DNA of 64,000 nucleotides from Rhizobium sp. Root708 (GTDB lineage: Bacteria; Pseudomonadota; Alphaproteobacteria; Rhizobiales; Rhizobiaceae): contig NZ_LMHV01000005.1 of the NCBI RefSeq assembly GCF_001429725.1, positions 85,449-149,448 on the forward strand. Reading direction: 5' to 3'. Both the position numbers and the translations under genes were made by a program. The notes beneath the pieces are model-generated. The model was not told where the DNA came from. It made no database searches and saw only the letters and a program-made list of their open reading frames with translations. This document shows, in pieces, positions 52,896 to 61,361 of the stretch (positions are counted from its first letter, which is position 1; each line of letters starts with the position of its first letter).

Positions 52896-55079
52896 TCAGC
52901 CGCTCTTGAGCTGCGCGACAGCCAGAAGCGTATCGGCGCTGATCGAGGTGGAGCCGCCGCTGAGAATCGTTGAGGCGCTCGAGGTCGTGGCGCCGTTGCT
53001 CGTGTCGTACATCGCTGTAAAGCGCTTGATCAGGTCGCTGACCTTGTCGGGGTCGCTGAGATCATCAAGGTCGATAAAGTTCGTGACCATCTCGGCCTGC
53101 TTCTCGACGTCCATGTTGGACACGTAGCTCGATAGGCCGAACGACGTCGTAAAAAACTCGAACAGTGCGTCATCGCCAAGGATGTCGTAGGCACTCGATA
53201 CCGAGGGTGCCATGCGTTCGAAATAAAGTGCCAACCGCACGCCGGTGTTGCTGTCACCCTGATCGCTCTCCAAGGTCTGCCTGACGTAGTTGTTGACAGT
53301 CTCGATGACATCACCGCGCTGCTGGACGGTTCCTTCCTCGTCCGAAGAGAGATTGCCCTCCGTGTCGAAGTTGAAGGAGCCGACGATCTCCGCAAAGCGG
53401 TTGTCGGAGAGGCCGTTGACGTAGCTGTCGGGATCATCAGGATCGGAAGCAAACATCTTCTTCAACTCAGTGTCGGTGACATCGGCAGGATCGATGCCCT
53501 TTGCCTCGAGCATCAGGTTCACCAGCCGGTCATCGGCAAGCACGTCCGATGCCGTTTTCAATGTCGCCATCTGCGTCGCGAAATAGCTCATCTCGGTGTC
53601 CGCGGCGGTCGACGCCTCGGTCTTGTCCGTGCCGGACAGGTGGCGGATCTTGTTCTGCTTGTAATCGGCGACGAAGTCGTCGATCACCGACTGTGACATT
53701 GCCAGCAGAGGAACGGAGGTCTTGCCGTCGGAATCGAAATTGTAGGCGGCACGCAAAGCCGTAAACCGGTCGTCATTGAGTTGGTTGACGTAGCTGTTCG
53801 GATCGTTGGGGTCGCTTTCGAGGATCTTGCGAAATTGGCTCTTCGTGATCTCCGATGACCCGATACCAAAGGCGCATGCCGCCATTTGCCAGAGCTCGGC
53901 GTCATCATCGTTACTGCTGTCGTCATCGTCGGTGTTCGAGGTCAGGAAGTCCTCGATACTCGTGACGCTGGCGAGCCGTGTCTGATAGTTGGAGACGGAA
54001 GCATCTATCCACGTGTCAACATCGCTGACGTTGTAGTTGTCCGTGAAGGCTGTCGTGGTGGACGTCGTCTGATCGTTCGTCTGGGCGGTTGTTCCATCCG
54101 CCAGTGCTCCGTCGGAATCGAAGTTGAAGGCATCGTGAAGATCGCCAAGCCCGATAGCGGTTGCCAGCGACGAACTCTTCAACGATGCCGAGATGTAGTT
54201 ATCCGGATCCGAGTCCGCCAAGCCGTACGCCGTGCGCAGATAGGTGACGAGCTTGTCGTCGGCCATGAGTTGGTCCACCGACGTGATGCTGCCAATTCTC
54301 TCCTGGAAGTACGTGGTGTACGACTCGCCAACGGACGTGGAAGCGAAGGTCGATGAGGAGATGGCGTACATGCTTTCGACCAATGACTTCTGGTCGTCGC
54401 TTTGCAGCGGATCGCTGACGCTTCCGTCCGTATTGAAGTTGAACGCCTTCGCCAGATTGACATAGGCGTCGTCGCCCAGCTGATTGACGTAGCTGTCGGG
54501 ATCGTCGACGTCGCTGGTCAGGACGTCGCGCAGGAAGCTCGTCGAGGTATAATCGGTGCTGAGACCGAAAGCCTCGAGAACATAGTTCCGAAGTTTGGTG
54601 CTGCCGAGAAAGTCATCCACCGAGGTGACATCGTTGATCGAGCTGTCGTAGTAGTCGGTCGTCTCTGTAATAGAGTCTGTCTCTTCATCGAACGAACTCT
54701 CATATTCGGCCAAGAGTGAGGACTGCTGCACGCTGGTTTGAGCGGTTGCATCCTCGCCGACGAATTTGAACGCCGACGCTAACTGCGAGTATCGGTCATC
54801 GCTCAGGGTGTTCGCGAAGCTTGTGGAATCGCTGAGGTCACTTTCCAAAACCTTCTTCATGAAGGCCTTGGCATAGGTCATGTCCTCCAGCCCGTATGCC
54901 TTCATCGCATAGGAGTACAGGCGGTAGTCATCCATGAATTCATCGACAGTTGTGACCTTGCCGATGTTTTCCTTGTAGTATGTCGTCTCATTGGCGACCG
55001 CGCCCTTGGAGGCGACCGCCGACAGCGACTTGTTGAGATTGTTCGCGACCGAAAGATAACTGAGATAAGTGGAAACCAT
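52896..55079 (-). CDS. DUF1217 protein with six tandem repeats (flagellum-associated family)
   Basis: A 727-aa acidic, Ser/Asp/Thr-rich protein without a Sec signal. Six repeats begin near residues 32, 141, 253, 361, 496 and 615. Each has the pattern YY-x-x-x-I-x-x-V-T-S-V-D-x-F/L, then a helix (YVLEAFGL-like), then DPDSYVNxLxDDRF and F-N-F-D-T-D-G. The last repeat is divergent. DUF1217 members occur in alphaproteobacterial flagellar gene clusters, usually shorter. The N-terminal SYLSVANNLNKS recalls flagellar axial proteins, so export by the flagellar type III system is plausible. ATG 55079 is preferred over an upstream TTG. Palindrome copy C lies 130 bp upstream. Confidence 0.82.
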   Translation of the reverse strand: MVSTYLSYLSVANNLNKSLSAVASKGAVANETTYYKENIGKVTTVDEFMDDYRLYSYAMKAYGLEDMTYAKAFMKKVLESDLSDSTSFANTLSDDRYSQLASAFKFVGEDATAQTSVQQSSLLAEYESSFDEETDSITETTDYYDSSINDVTSVDDFLGSTKLRNYVLEAFGLSTDYTSTSFLRDVLTSDVDDPDSYVNQLGDDAYVNLAKAFNFNTDGSVSDPLQSDDQKSLVESMYAISSSTFASTSVGESYTTYFQERIGSITSVDQLMADDKLVTYLRTAYGLADSDPDNYISASLKSSSLATAIGLGDLHDAFNFDSDGALADGTTAQTNDQTTSTTTAFTDNYNVSDVDTWIDASVSNYQTRLASVTSIEDFLTSNTDDDDSSNDDDAELWQMAACAFGIGSSEITKSQFRKILESDPNDPNSYVNQLNDDRFTALRAAYNFDSDGKTSVPLLAMSQSVIDDFVADYKQNKIRHLSGTDKTEASTAADTEMSYFATQMATLKTASDVLADDRLVNLMLEAKGIDPADVTDTELKKMFASDPDDPDSYVNGLSDNRFAEIVGSFNFDTEGNLSSDEEGTVQQRGDVIETVNNYVRQTLESDQGDSNTGVRLALYFERMAPSVSSAYDILGDDALFEFFTTSFGLSSYVSNMDVEKQAEMVTNFIDLDDLSDPDKVSDLIKRFTAMYDTSNGATTSSASTILSGGSTSISADTLLAVAQLKSG

Positions 55080-55208
55080 GGACCCGCCCCCGAGAGCAAA
55101 GGCGACGTTCAAGCCTTTGCTTGCCTCATGTCTGATGCAGGGTGGCGAACCATTCGGCCAAAGGAGCGATCGGAGATGCAGTTCCCCGAGGCAACCTACC
55201 TGTAGTTA

Positions 55209-55232
55209 TTACAGAACCCAATGGTTCTATAA
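55209..55232. promoter_or_regulatory. 24-bp palindrome, copy C (upstream of the DUF1217 gene)
   Basis: Left arm TTACAGAACC, spacer CAAT, right arm GGTTCTATAA. The right arm's complement is TTATAGAACC, a one-mismatch dyad. It sits 130 bp upstream of the DUF1217 start and just beyond the stop of the ArsR gene. Arm length and 4-bp spacing are the same as copies A and B. Confidence 0.65.
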
Positions 55233-55276
55233 ATGATTCACCACGGCGGCGCTAGGGTTTTGTGAGGGGGAACAGT

Positions 55277-55624
55277 TCAGCCCCGCGATGCCGCCTCGGT
55301 CCCGTGGCGCGCCATGTCCGGCTCATATTGCTGATCGACCAGCAACGCGTGCGCGCGGGCGAGGGCAAGCGCAATCGGCTCCTTCTGTATCGAATAGAAG
55401 ATCGCCTGCGAAGCGCGCCGGGTTGTGACGAAGTCGCATGCTCTCATGATTGCCAGATGTTGCGACAAGGCCGACTGACCAAGGTCGAGTTTCTTGGCGA
55501 GCACGTTCACCTGCATTTCGCCATGCGTGAGATGTTCGAGGATGGTCAAACGGTTGGCATTGCCGAGAACGGAGAGTTGGTCGGCGAGCAGCTTGATATC
55601 GGGATTCGCGGGGCGATACTTCAT
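55277..55624 (-). CDS. ArsR/SmtB family transcriptional regulator
   Basis: A 115-aa winged-helix regulator. The HTH is LADQLSVLGNANRLTILEHL...MQVNVLAKKLDLGQSALSQHLAIMRACDFVTTRR (about residues 12-70). A single Cys (RACDFV) lies in the wing region. The classical metal CxC site is not obvious, so it may sense redox or sulfur species like BigR/SqrR-type members. ATG 55624 follows GAGGA. No target efflux gene is adjacent. Confidence 0.9.
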   Translation of the reverse strand: MKYRPANPDIKLLADQLSVLGNANRLTILEHLTHGEMQVNVLAKKLDLGQSALSQHLAIMRACDFVTTRRASQAIFYSIQKEPIALALARAHALLVDQQYEPDMARHGTEAASRG

Positions 55625-56050
55625 GGTCGTCCTCAAGAAGTCAAAGTGATGCGTGCGCGGGCACCAGCGCCGGGCAACGCAAGACGGGTCTGATCTGAAA
55701 TGGAGGTGCTGCGACCTAGATGAGTCGCGCGTTCGGCGCTCGGGCCGAGGCTCGTTCTGGATCTGGGCAGACAATGCGCCGAGGTCGTCGCGTCTGCAGC
55801 GGAATCACCGGGCCCAATGGCGGCCGGCCATGCTGGTCATAAGGAGTGGACATCATGTTCACCTGGTTGGATGGGATAATCAGACCATCCGCCAGAGCAT
55901 TAAACAGATCGTTAAAACTGCAGGTTTTTTGCCGCCAAAGCCCTTATTTCCCGCCCGTTTATGCAGCGAGAAGCAATTTCGCGTACTTTTCGGTTCCAAA
56001 ATATAGCAGCGCGCACCTTCGATCGGCGCTGATGCCGCGATCGCCGCGAA
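55625..56050. other. 426-bp intergenic region, nothing recognised
   Basis: Lies between the ArsR start and the tetR-2 stop. The frames in it are short and lack Shine-Dalgarno sites. An AT-richer patch runs from 55898 to 56010. No clear hairpin terminator or operator was seen. Confidence 0.45.
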
Positions 56051-56710
56051 TCACTTTGCGCCAACACCTCGGGCGAATATGCTCAGGCAGCGCTGAAGAT
56101 GGTGCCGTCGCGCTTGGCGGTCTGGCCATGCCTGGGAGCGTCCTTCCGGTGGTCCCATGCCGCCGAAGATCATGTCCATGAGCATGCGTGCACCACTGTC
56201 GGCATCATCGATAGAGAGCTTGCCGCGTTCCTGTTGGCTGCTCAGCCACTCCGCGAGCATTTGCCTGGACTTGATCATGCCCTCGTTGTGAAGCACCTCG
56301 CGCAGTTCCAGAAACTGGCCGGATTCGCGCATGACCAGCTGGATGAAGGTAGCGCGCTCGTCGTCCTCGGCTTCGTTGATGTCGATCATGAATATCGATT
56401 GCAGCGCATCGCTGACCGACAGGTTTTCTTCCTCGGCGCGAGGGAGATCCAGCATCATCTTGCGGTGGGCGACAACAACGGCCGTGAAGAGATCTTCCTT
56501 GCTGGTAAACAGCTTGTAGAGGGTCTGTTTGGAAACGTTGCAGACGCGCGCGACCAGGGCGGTCGTGGTGCCTGCGTAGCCATGCTCGACGAAAATCTTG
56601 CGAGCGGCATCGACGATCTGGGCTCTCTTGTCCTCGTCGCTCGACACTTTCGGTCGGCCACGCGGTCGCGCGGGCTTGCCGGCTGCCGGATTGTTTGTTG
56701 ATCCATCCAT
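56051..56710 (-). CDS. TetR/AcrR family regulator (tetR-2), paralogue of tetR-1
   Basis: A 219-aa regulator. A Pro/Arg-rich leader (ARPRGRPKV) is followed by the HTH (about residues 30-75: KRAQIVDAARKIF...YAGTTTALVARVCNVSKQTLYKLF) and a C-terminal ligand domain ending GARMLMDMIFGGMGPPEG. Residue blocks match tetR-1 throughout. ATG 56710 is used; a TTG six codons upstream is less likely. It is divergent from the EF-hand gene, with palindrome copy B between them, so autoregulation and control of the EF-hand gene are likely. Confidence 0.92.
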   Translation of the reverse strand: MDGSTNNPAAGKPARPRGRPKVSSDEDKRAQIVDAARKIFVEHGYAGTTTALVARVCNVSKQTLYKLFTSKEDLFTAVVVAHRKMMLDLPRAEEENLSVSDALQSIFMIDINEAEDDERATFIQLVMRESGQFLELREVLHNEGMIKSRQMLAEWLSSQQERGKLSIDDADSGARMLMDMIFGGMGPPEGRSQAWPDRQARRHHLQRCLSIFARGVGAK

Positions 56711-56827
56711 GTCGGCCCACCGCTCCAAAGCGTTTCGGCTGCCGAACCGGCAACAGAATGTTCTGGCTGCGTGTCAACTACGACTTCTTGCCGCCAGGGT
56801 TGTTATTGCGGGCTTCGCGGCAAATAA

Positions 56828-56851
56828 TTAAAGAACTGTTTAGTTCTGTAA
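56828..56851. promoter_or_regulatory. 24-bp palindrome, copy B (tetR-2/EF-hand region)
   Basis: Left arm TTAAAGAACT, spacer GTTT, right arm AGTTCTGTAA (complement TTACAGAACT; one mismatch). It lies 41 bp before the EF-hand start and 118 bp before tetR-2, a classic position for a TetR operator. It is the best of the three copies for defining the motif. Confidence 0.7.
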
Positions 56852-56891
56852 TGCGTCGCCTCATTCATCACCCGTCGCATAGGAGCGCATT

Positions 56892-57653
56892 GTGACGACG
56901 ATCACATCTACTTCCGCAGCTACATCCTACCGTTATACGAAACTGGCTTCGGACACCACCGATGCCCAATCGATTTCCTCTAATATTGTGTCCTCCGGGT
57001 CGTCTTCCGATACGTCTTCGACGTCCACGGATGACACCGCGCTTGTAGACAGCGCGCAGAAACTTCTTTCGCAACTGATGTCGACGCTGATGAGCATGCA
57101 GCAGAACCAGACGTCGTCGGACAGAGCATCATCTGGCAGCGAGCAGTCGCAGACCGATATCGCGACCTCAATGGACAGCGATGGCGACGGCCAGGTGAGC
57201 CTTGCCGAGTTCGTGGCGGCGGGACCGTCCGATGTCAGCGAGGACCAGGCGAGCAATTTGTTCAGCAGCTTCGATACCGAAGATTCTGGCTCGCTGTCGG
57301 TTGATGATCTCAACGAAGCCATGTCGCGCAACCAGCCGCCGATGGGCGCCGGCCCGCCGCCGCCACCGCCGTCTTCCTCGTCCTCGGACGATTCCCTGTC
57401 GGATATCTTCAGTTCTCTCGATACGGATGGTGACGGCGTCGTCAGCCAGGCGGAGTTCGCGGCTTCGCGCCCCGATGACGTCAGCGAAGATCAGGCGAAC
57501 GCCCTCTTCGATAGCCTGGATACCGAAAGCAGCGGCTCGTTGACGGAGGATCAGTTCGTCGAAGCGTTGAAGCGGCAAATGCAGCCGCCGCAGGGTGACT
57601 TCCAGTATCCGGATTTCGATAGCCAGGAAACGAGTCAGCTGTTGACGATTTAA
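56892..57653 (+). CDS. EF-hand calcium-binding protein
   Basis: A 253-aa acidic protein. The Ser/Thr-rich N-terminus (about 1-90) has no Sec signal. Four EF-hand loops follow: canonical DSDGDGQVSLAEF (about residues 95-107) and DTDGDGVVSQAEF (about 177-189), and degenerate DTEDSGSLSVDDL and DTESSGSLTEDQF. The canonical and degenerate loops alternate as two pairs. A P6 run (GAGPPPPPPSSSSS) separates the pairs. The start is GTG 56892 behind AGGAG. N-terminal composition resembles flagellar-exported proteins. It shares palindrome type with flgE and the DUF1217 gene. Confidence 0.9.
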   Translation: MTTITSTSAATSYRYTKLASDTTDAQSISSNIVSSGSSSDTSSTSTDDTALVDSAQKLLSQLMSTLMSMQQNQTSSDRASSGSEQSQTDIATSMDSDGDGQVSLAEFVAAGPSDVSEDQASNLFSSFDTEDSGSLSVDDLNEAMSRNQPPMGAGPPPPPPSSSSSDDSLSDIFSSLDTDGDGVVSQAEFAASRPDDVSEDQANALFDSLDTESSGSLTEDQFVEALKRQMQPPQGDFQYPDFDSQETSQLLTI

Positions 57654-57667
57654 GCACTTATGCTTGC

Positions 57668-57703
57668 GGCTGCGGCGGGTTGATATCAGTCCCGCCGCCA
57701 GCC
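57668..57703. terminator. GC-rich hairpin between convergent genes
   Basis: GGCTGCGGCGGG pairs with CCCGCCGCCAGCC (one bulge) around an 11-nt loop, just after the EF-hand stop and before the stop of the convergent gene at 57734. There is no strong T-tract, so it is only a moderate terminator candidate. Confidence 0.45.
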
Positions 57704-57733
57704 GAAAATGTCATCGCTCTCAGGCCGCGAGGC

Positions 57734-58036
57734 TTAGCAGGAGCGGTCCGGATAAGGGCTATGTTCCCGGCAGTAATCCAGGGAAGGAAGCGATTCGGAG
57801 ATGGATCCGACCGTTTGAGGGTCGAGATTTGCTGGCGTACTGCTGAAGTGGGCCGTCATGCCGGCGATGCCGAGCATTACCAATACGCCCACGACAAAGA
57901 AGCGCTCTCCAAGGGAGAGCCGTTGTGCGCTCACATGGTCGGCATAGTCATGTTCGCCGGCGCCGCTTGCGTGATCGTCATTTAGATGTTGATGCGACAT
58001 GCCGTCCTGCACTGCCCAAGTGTTGCTATCAGTCAT
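57734..58036 (-). CDS. Small single-pass membrane protein of unknown function
   Basis: A 100-aa protein with a His/Asp-rich cytosolic leader (HQHLNDDHASGAGEHDYADH), one transmembrane helix (about residues 47-62, FFVVGVLVMLGIAGMTA) and a short periplasmic tail with two cysteines. GGGAG lies 9 nt before the ATG. The His-rich leader could bind metal; that is inference. Convergent with the EF-hand gene. Confidence 0.65.
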   Translation of the reverse strand: MTDSNTWAVQDGMSHQHLNDDHASGAGEHDYADHVSAQRLSLGERFFVVGVLVMLGIAGMTAHFSSTPANLDPQTVGSISESLPSLDYCREHSPYPDRSC

Positions 58037-58246
58037 TTTTGGTTACTCCCAACACTGCGCATATCAGTCGCGGTCTGCCCTTTCGACGAATCTGCGCACG
58101 CAACGGCATTTGTGGTCGCAACTGCCCGAGTATAAGCCCTGTTGGATAAACTCAGTGTTCACAAAATCGAACCAATCGGTTTAATCCGACATTTGGGGGC
58201 TTGGCGGGGCTAAGAAAGTCGGATTAGTTCGCGCTATCCTCGATCC

Positions 58247-59629
58247 ATGGATGGACCAATGTCAGATACGTTCGGTGCGATGTCGATCGCGCAACTCTCC
58301 GCCTTGATTCAAAATCGTGTCGTGGATCCCGTCGAGGTAACGGAGGCGGTGCTGGAGGCGATCCGAAAGCATCCCGATCAGTCAATCTTTACCGCGGTCT
58401 TTGCAGATCGCGCTCTCCGCGAAGCGACCGCTTCATCCGAGCGCCTGCGCCAGGGGCGCTCGCTTGGCATTCTTGACGGTATCCCCATCGCCTGGAAGGA
58501 CCTTCTCGATATCGAGGGTCGCGCAACGCGAGCGGGATCTAAAGTGCTCGCCGGGGCGGCGCCAGCCGAGAAGGACGCCGCCGTCGTCACGGCCTTGCAG
58601 CGAAGTGGAATGATCGCCATTGGCTCGACAAATATGAGTGAGTTTGCTTTTTCCGGGCTCGGGATAAATCCGCATTACGGCACCCCGTCCAATCCAGCCG
58701 GAAAGGGAGCGCCGCGCATTCCCGGTGGTTCATCGTCAGGCGCCGGTGCTGCCGTTGCCGCAGGGTTGGTGCCGGTTGCGATGGGAACCGACACCGGCGG
58801 ATCCGTCCGAATCCCGGCGGCGTTCAACGGCATCGTCGGCTATAAGGCGACCCGCGGGCGCTATCCGATGGATGGCGTATTTCCGCTGGCACGGAGCCTC
58901 GATTCGCTCGGGCCGCTTTGCCGCAGCGTTCAGGATGCCGTCTGGATCGATGCCGCCATGCGCGGCCTTTCGATTCCGCAGGTCGCGGCGGGCGATGTTT
59001 CGACGCTTGAGATCGTCATTCCAACGAATGTGGTTTTCGACGGCGCGGAAGCCGGTGTCATCGATGCCTTCGAAACAGCAGTCGAACGGCTGAAACAGGC
59101 GGGCGCTTCCTTCACGCGGATGGCGATCCCCGCATTCGACGAAATCCTGGCGCTGATGGCGAAACACGGGACGCTGGTGACGGCCGAGGCCTTCGCATTG
59201 CATCGGGAAAGGTTGGCCGGGCCGGAAGCAGCGGAGATGGATCGCCGTGTCGTCATGCGCACGCGCCTTGGCGAGAAGATCTCGATGCCGGACTACGTCG
59301 CGATCGTGGAGGCGCGCGATCGGTTGGTGCAGGAGGTAACCAGTCTGCTCGGCCATCGCCTCGTGGTGTTTCCATCCGTTGCACATGTTGCCCCGCTGCT
59401 CGCTCCGCTTGAGGCGGACGACGACCTTTTTGTCGCCGTGAACGGCAAGACGTTGCGCAACACGATGCTTGGCAATTTCCTGGACTGGTGCGGGGTCTCC
59501 ATTCCCTGCGGGACAGGCGAGGCCGGTATGCCGGTGGGCTTCCTTCTGTCCGCGCCGCCACGCCACGATGAAACGCTGTTGAGTGCGGCGTTATCGGCCG
59601 AGGCGATTATTCGCGGAGATTTTGTTTGA
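58247..59629 (+). CDS. Amidase signature family hydrolase
   Basis: A 460-aa amidase. The Ser-cisSer-Lys triad is visible: Lys in IAWKDLLD (about residue 83), the Ser-rich GGSSSGAGAA motif (about 163-172) and the nucleophile region MGTDTGGSVRIPAAFNGIVGYK (about 180-201). It hydrolyses an amide such as an allophanate, malonamate or acylamide; the substrate is not determinable. The start is either ATG 58247 or ATG 58259. It heads a three-gene run with an isomerase-like protein 53 bp on and an aldolase 20 bp after that. Confidence 0.9.
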   Translation: MDGPMSDTFGAMSIAQLSALIQNRVVDPVEVTEAVLEAIRKHPDQSIFTAVFADRALREATASSERLRQGRSLGILDGIPIAWKDLLDIEGRATRAGSKVLAGAAPAEKDAAVVTALQRSGMIAIGSTNMSEFAFSGLGINPHYGTPSNPAGKGAPRIPGGSSSGAGAAVAAGLVPVAMGTDTGGSVRIPAAFNGIVGYKATRGRYPMDGVFPLARSLDSLGPLCRSVQDAVWIDAAMRGLSIPQVAAGDVSTLEIVIPTNVVFDGAEAGVIDAFETAVERLKQAGASFTRMAIPAFDEILALMAKHGTLVTAEAFALHRERLAGPEAAEMDRRVVMRTRLGEKISMPDYVAIVEARDRLVQEVTSLLGHRLVVFPSVAHVAPLLAPLEADDDLFVAVNGKTLRNTMLGNFLDWCGVSIPCGTGEAGMPVGFLLSAPPRHDETLLSAALSAEAIIRGDFV

Positions 59630-59682
59630 TATTCCAACGCGTTGAAGCCTAGATAGGGCGGACGACGAGGAGGAGGAAACAG

Positions 59683-60543
59683 ATGAATAGGCAACTGAAA
59701 AACGGGCGCTTCGCGGTGTCCACATGGTCCCTGCACCGATTGCTGGGGCCGGTTTATCGCTATAGCCCAGATCCGGACAAGAGTGCGGCGCGCTCCGAGC
59801 CCTATGGCCCTGGGAGCGGCAATCTTCTCGATATTCCACGCCAGCTCGCATCACGCGGGATCAATCGTCTGGAAATCTGCTCTTTCCATCTGGAGAACCT
59901 GAGCCGAACCTATTGCGAGGAACTGCGCGACGCCCTGACCGCTTCGGGTGTTCTGCTGCAGACATTGCTGGTCGAGGACGGCGATCCCAGCGATCCGCAA
60001 ACTGCTGAGAGGGATAGCCGCTGGATCGCCGATTGGGCCGAGACAGCAGCTTATCTTGGCGCCGAGCGCATGCGTGTGATTGCAGGCAAACAGGCGCCGA
60101 CCGAAGAGAATCTGGAGCGCTCCGCCAAACACCTGAGGCAGATGGCGGTTCACGCAGAGGCATTCGGCATACGCATTGTGACCGAGAACTGGTTCGATCT
60201 CCTGCCTGCCCCACGGCAGATGAACTGGTTGCTCGATCGTTTGGAAGGCAAGGTTGGTCTGAACGGCGACCTCGGCAACTGGTCTGCGCCCGCCAAATAT
60301 GACGGGCTTGCCGACATCATGCGCCGTGCCGAGATCTGCCACGCCAAGGCGAACTACGATGCATCGGGTATCGATGCGGACGATTATCGCAAATCTCTCG
60401 AAGCATGCCGGATTGCGGGATACGAAGGGCCCTACACCCTGATCTACGACTCGCCATTTTTTGCAGATGAATGGGATGGCATTCTGCTGCAGAAGGCATT
60501 CATCGAACAGTTCCATCAGGAAAAGCAGCTTAGCAACGTGTGA
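59683..60543 (+). CDS. Sugar phosphate isomerase/epimerase-like TIM-barrel protein
   Basis: A 286-aa AP-endonuclease-2-fold protein. Metal-ligand positions typical of the xylose isomerase-like family are seen in RLEICSFH (about 65-72), IVTENWFD (about 165-172), LNGDLGNWSAP and CHAKANYD. It probably isomerises or epimerises a keto-sugar or hydroxy-acid intermediate. An AGGAGGAGGAAA Shine-Dalgarno region precedes the ATG. It is in an operon with the amidase and the HpcH/HpaI aldolase. Confidence 0.85.
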   Translation: MNRQLKNGRFAVSTWSLHRLLGPVYRYSPDPDKSAARSEPYGPGSGNLLDIPRQLASRGINRLEICSFHLENLSRTYCEELRDALTASGVLLQTLLVEDGDPSDPQTAERDSRWIADWAETAAYLGAERMRVIAGKQAPTEENLERSAKHLRQMAVHAEAFGIRIVTENWFDLLPAPRQMNWLLDRLEGKVGLNGDLGNWSAPAKYDGLADIMRRAEICHAKANYDASGIDADDYRKSLEACRIAGYEGPYTLIYDSPFFADEWDGILLQKAFIEQFHQEKQLSNV

Positions 60544-60563
60544 GCTGCGAAAAGGAGAATGGC

Positions 60564-61361
60564 ATGAGCGCTTCAACCACGATCGATGGCTTCGCCACGC
60601 GCATCAGAAACGGCGAAGGCGGCGGCATGATTTCGGCGTGGATCGGCGTCCCCGATCCTCTGTTCGTCAGCCATCTGGCGCAAGAGGCGTTCGATGCGGT
60701 GGTCCTCGACATGCAACACGGCGTATGGGACGTCGTACCGGCCGCCAATGGCATCGCTCAGGGTCGGCTCGCGGGCAAACCTGTGCTGGTCCGCATTCCG
60801 GTTGGAGAGTTCTCGCTGGCGTCGCGGCTCCTTGATGCCGGAGCTTCCGGAATCATCGCGCCGATGATCAATTCGGTGGCCGACGCCGAAGCCTTTGTGA
60901 AATATGCGAAATATCCCCCGCTCGGTGAAAGAAGCTGGGGGCCGACGCTTGCGATGAACCACATGAAGCTGCCCGCCAGCGACTACCTCGCCGGCGCAAA
61001 CGAAAAGACCGTTGCGATCGCCATGATCGAGACGCGCGCGGCGCTTGATGCGGCAGATGAAATTCTGCGCGTGGAGGGGATCGACGGCATATTCATCGGT
61101 CCTTCGGATTTGTCGATCGCGCTTTCCAATGGTGCGAAGCTCGCTCCGGATACGCCCGAGATGGACGCTGTACTGAAGCATCTGGTCGCCCGCTGCCGCG
61201 CGCATGGAAAGTTCGCATGCGTGTTCGGCAGCAACGGCGAACGTGCAGGGGAGCTTCTCAAGATGGGCTTCGATTTCGTTATCGCCGGCGCCGATACCCA
61301 TCAACTTCGCAGCGGCGCCGCAAGCGCCATTTCTGCTGCCCGAAAGGTTCAGGCTGGATGA
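60564..61361 (+). CDS. HpcH/HpaI family class II aldolase
   Basis: A 265-aa TIM-barrel aldolase. It carries the family's LDMQHGVWD (metal/catalytic region, about 50-58), RIPVGEF, the metal-binding MIETRAALDAAD (about 153-164) and GIFIGPSDLSIAL (about 177-189). It cleaves or forms 2-keto-3-deoxy acids with pyruvate or glyoxylate as carbonyl partner. ATG 60564 has AAAGGAG at good spacing, 20 bp after the isomerase stop. Its 3' end overlaps the convergent gene by 13 bp. Confidence 0.9.
   Translation: MSASTTIDGFATRIRNGEGGGMISAWIGVPDPLFVSHLAQEAFDAVVLDMQHGVWDVVPAANGIAQGRLAGKPVLVRIPVGEFSLASRLLDAGASGIIAPMINSVADAEAFVKYAKYPPLGERSWGPTLAMNHMKLPASDYLAGANEKTVAIAMIETRAALDAADEILRVEGIDGIFIGPSDLSIALSNGAKLAPDTPEMDAVLKHLVARCRAHGKFACVFGSNGERAGELLKMGFDFVIAGADTHQLRSGAASAISAARKVQAG

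Noticed and set aside
58160..58190. Fourth copy of the 24-bp TetR-like palindrome
   Set aside because: GAACC-AATC-GGTT resembles the core, but the outer TTA/TAA positions are wrong and the neighbours are unrelated.
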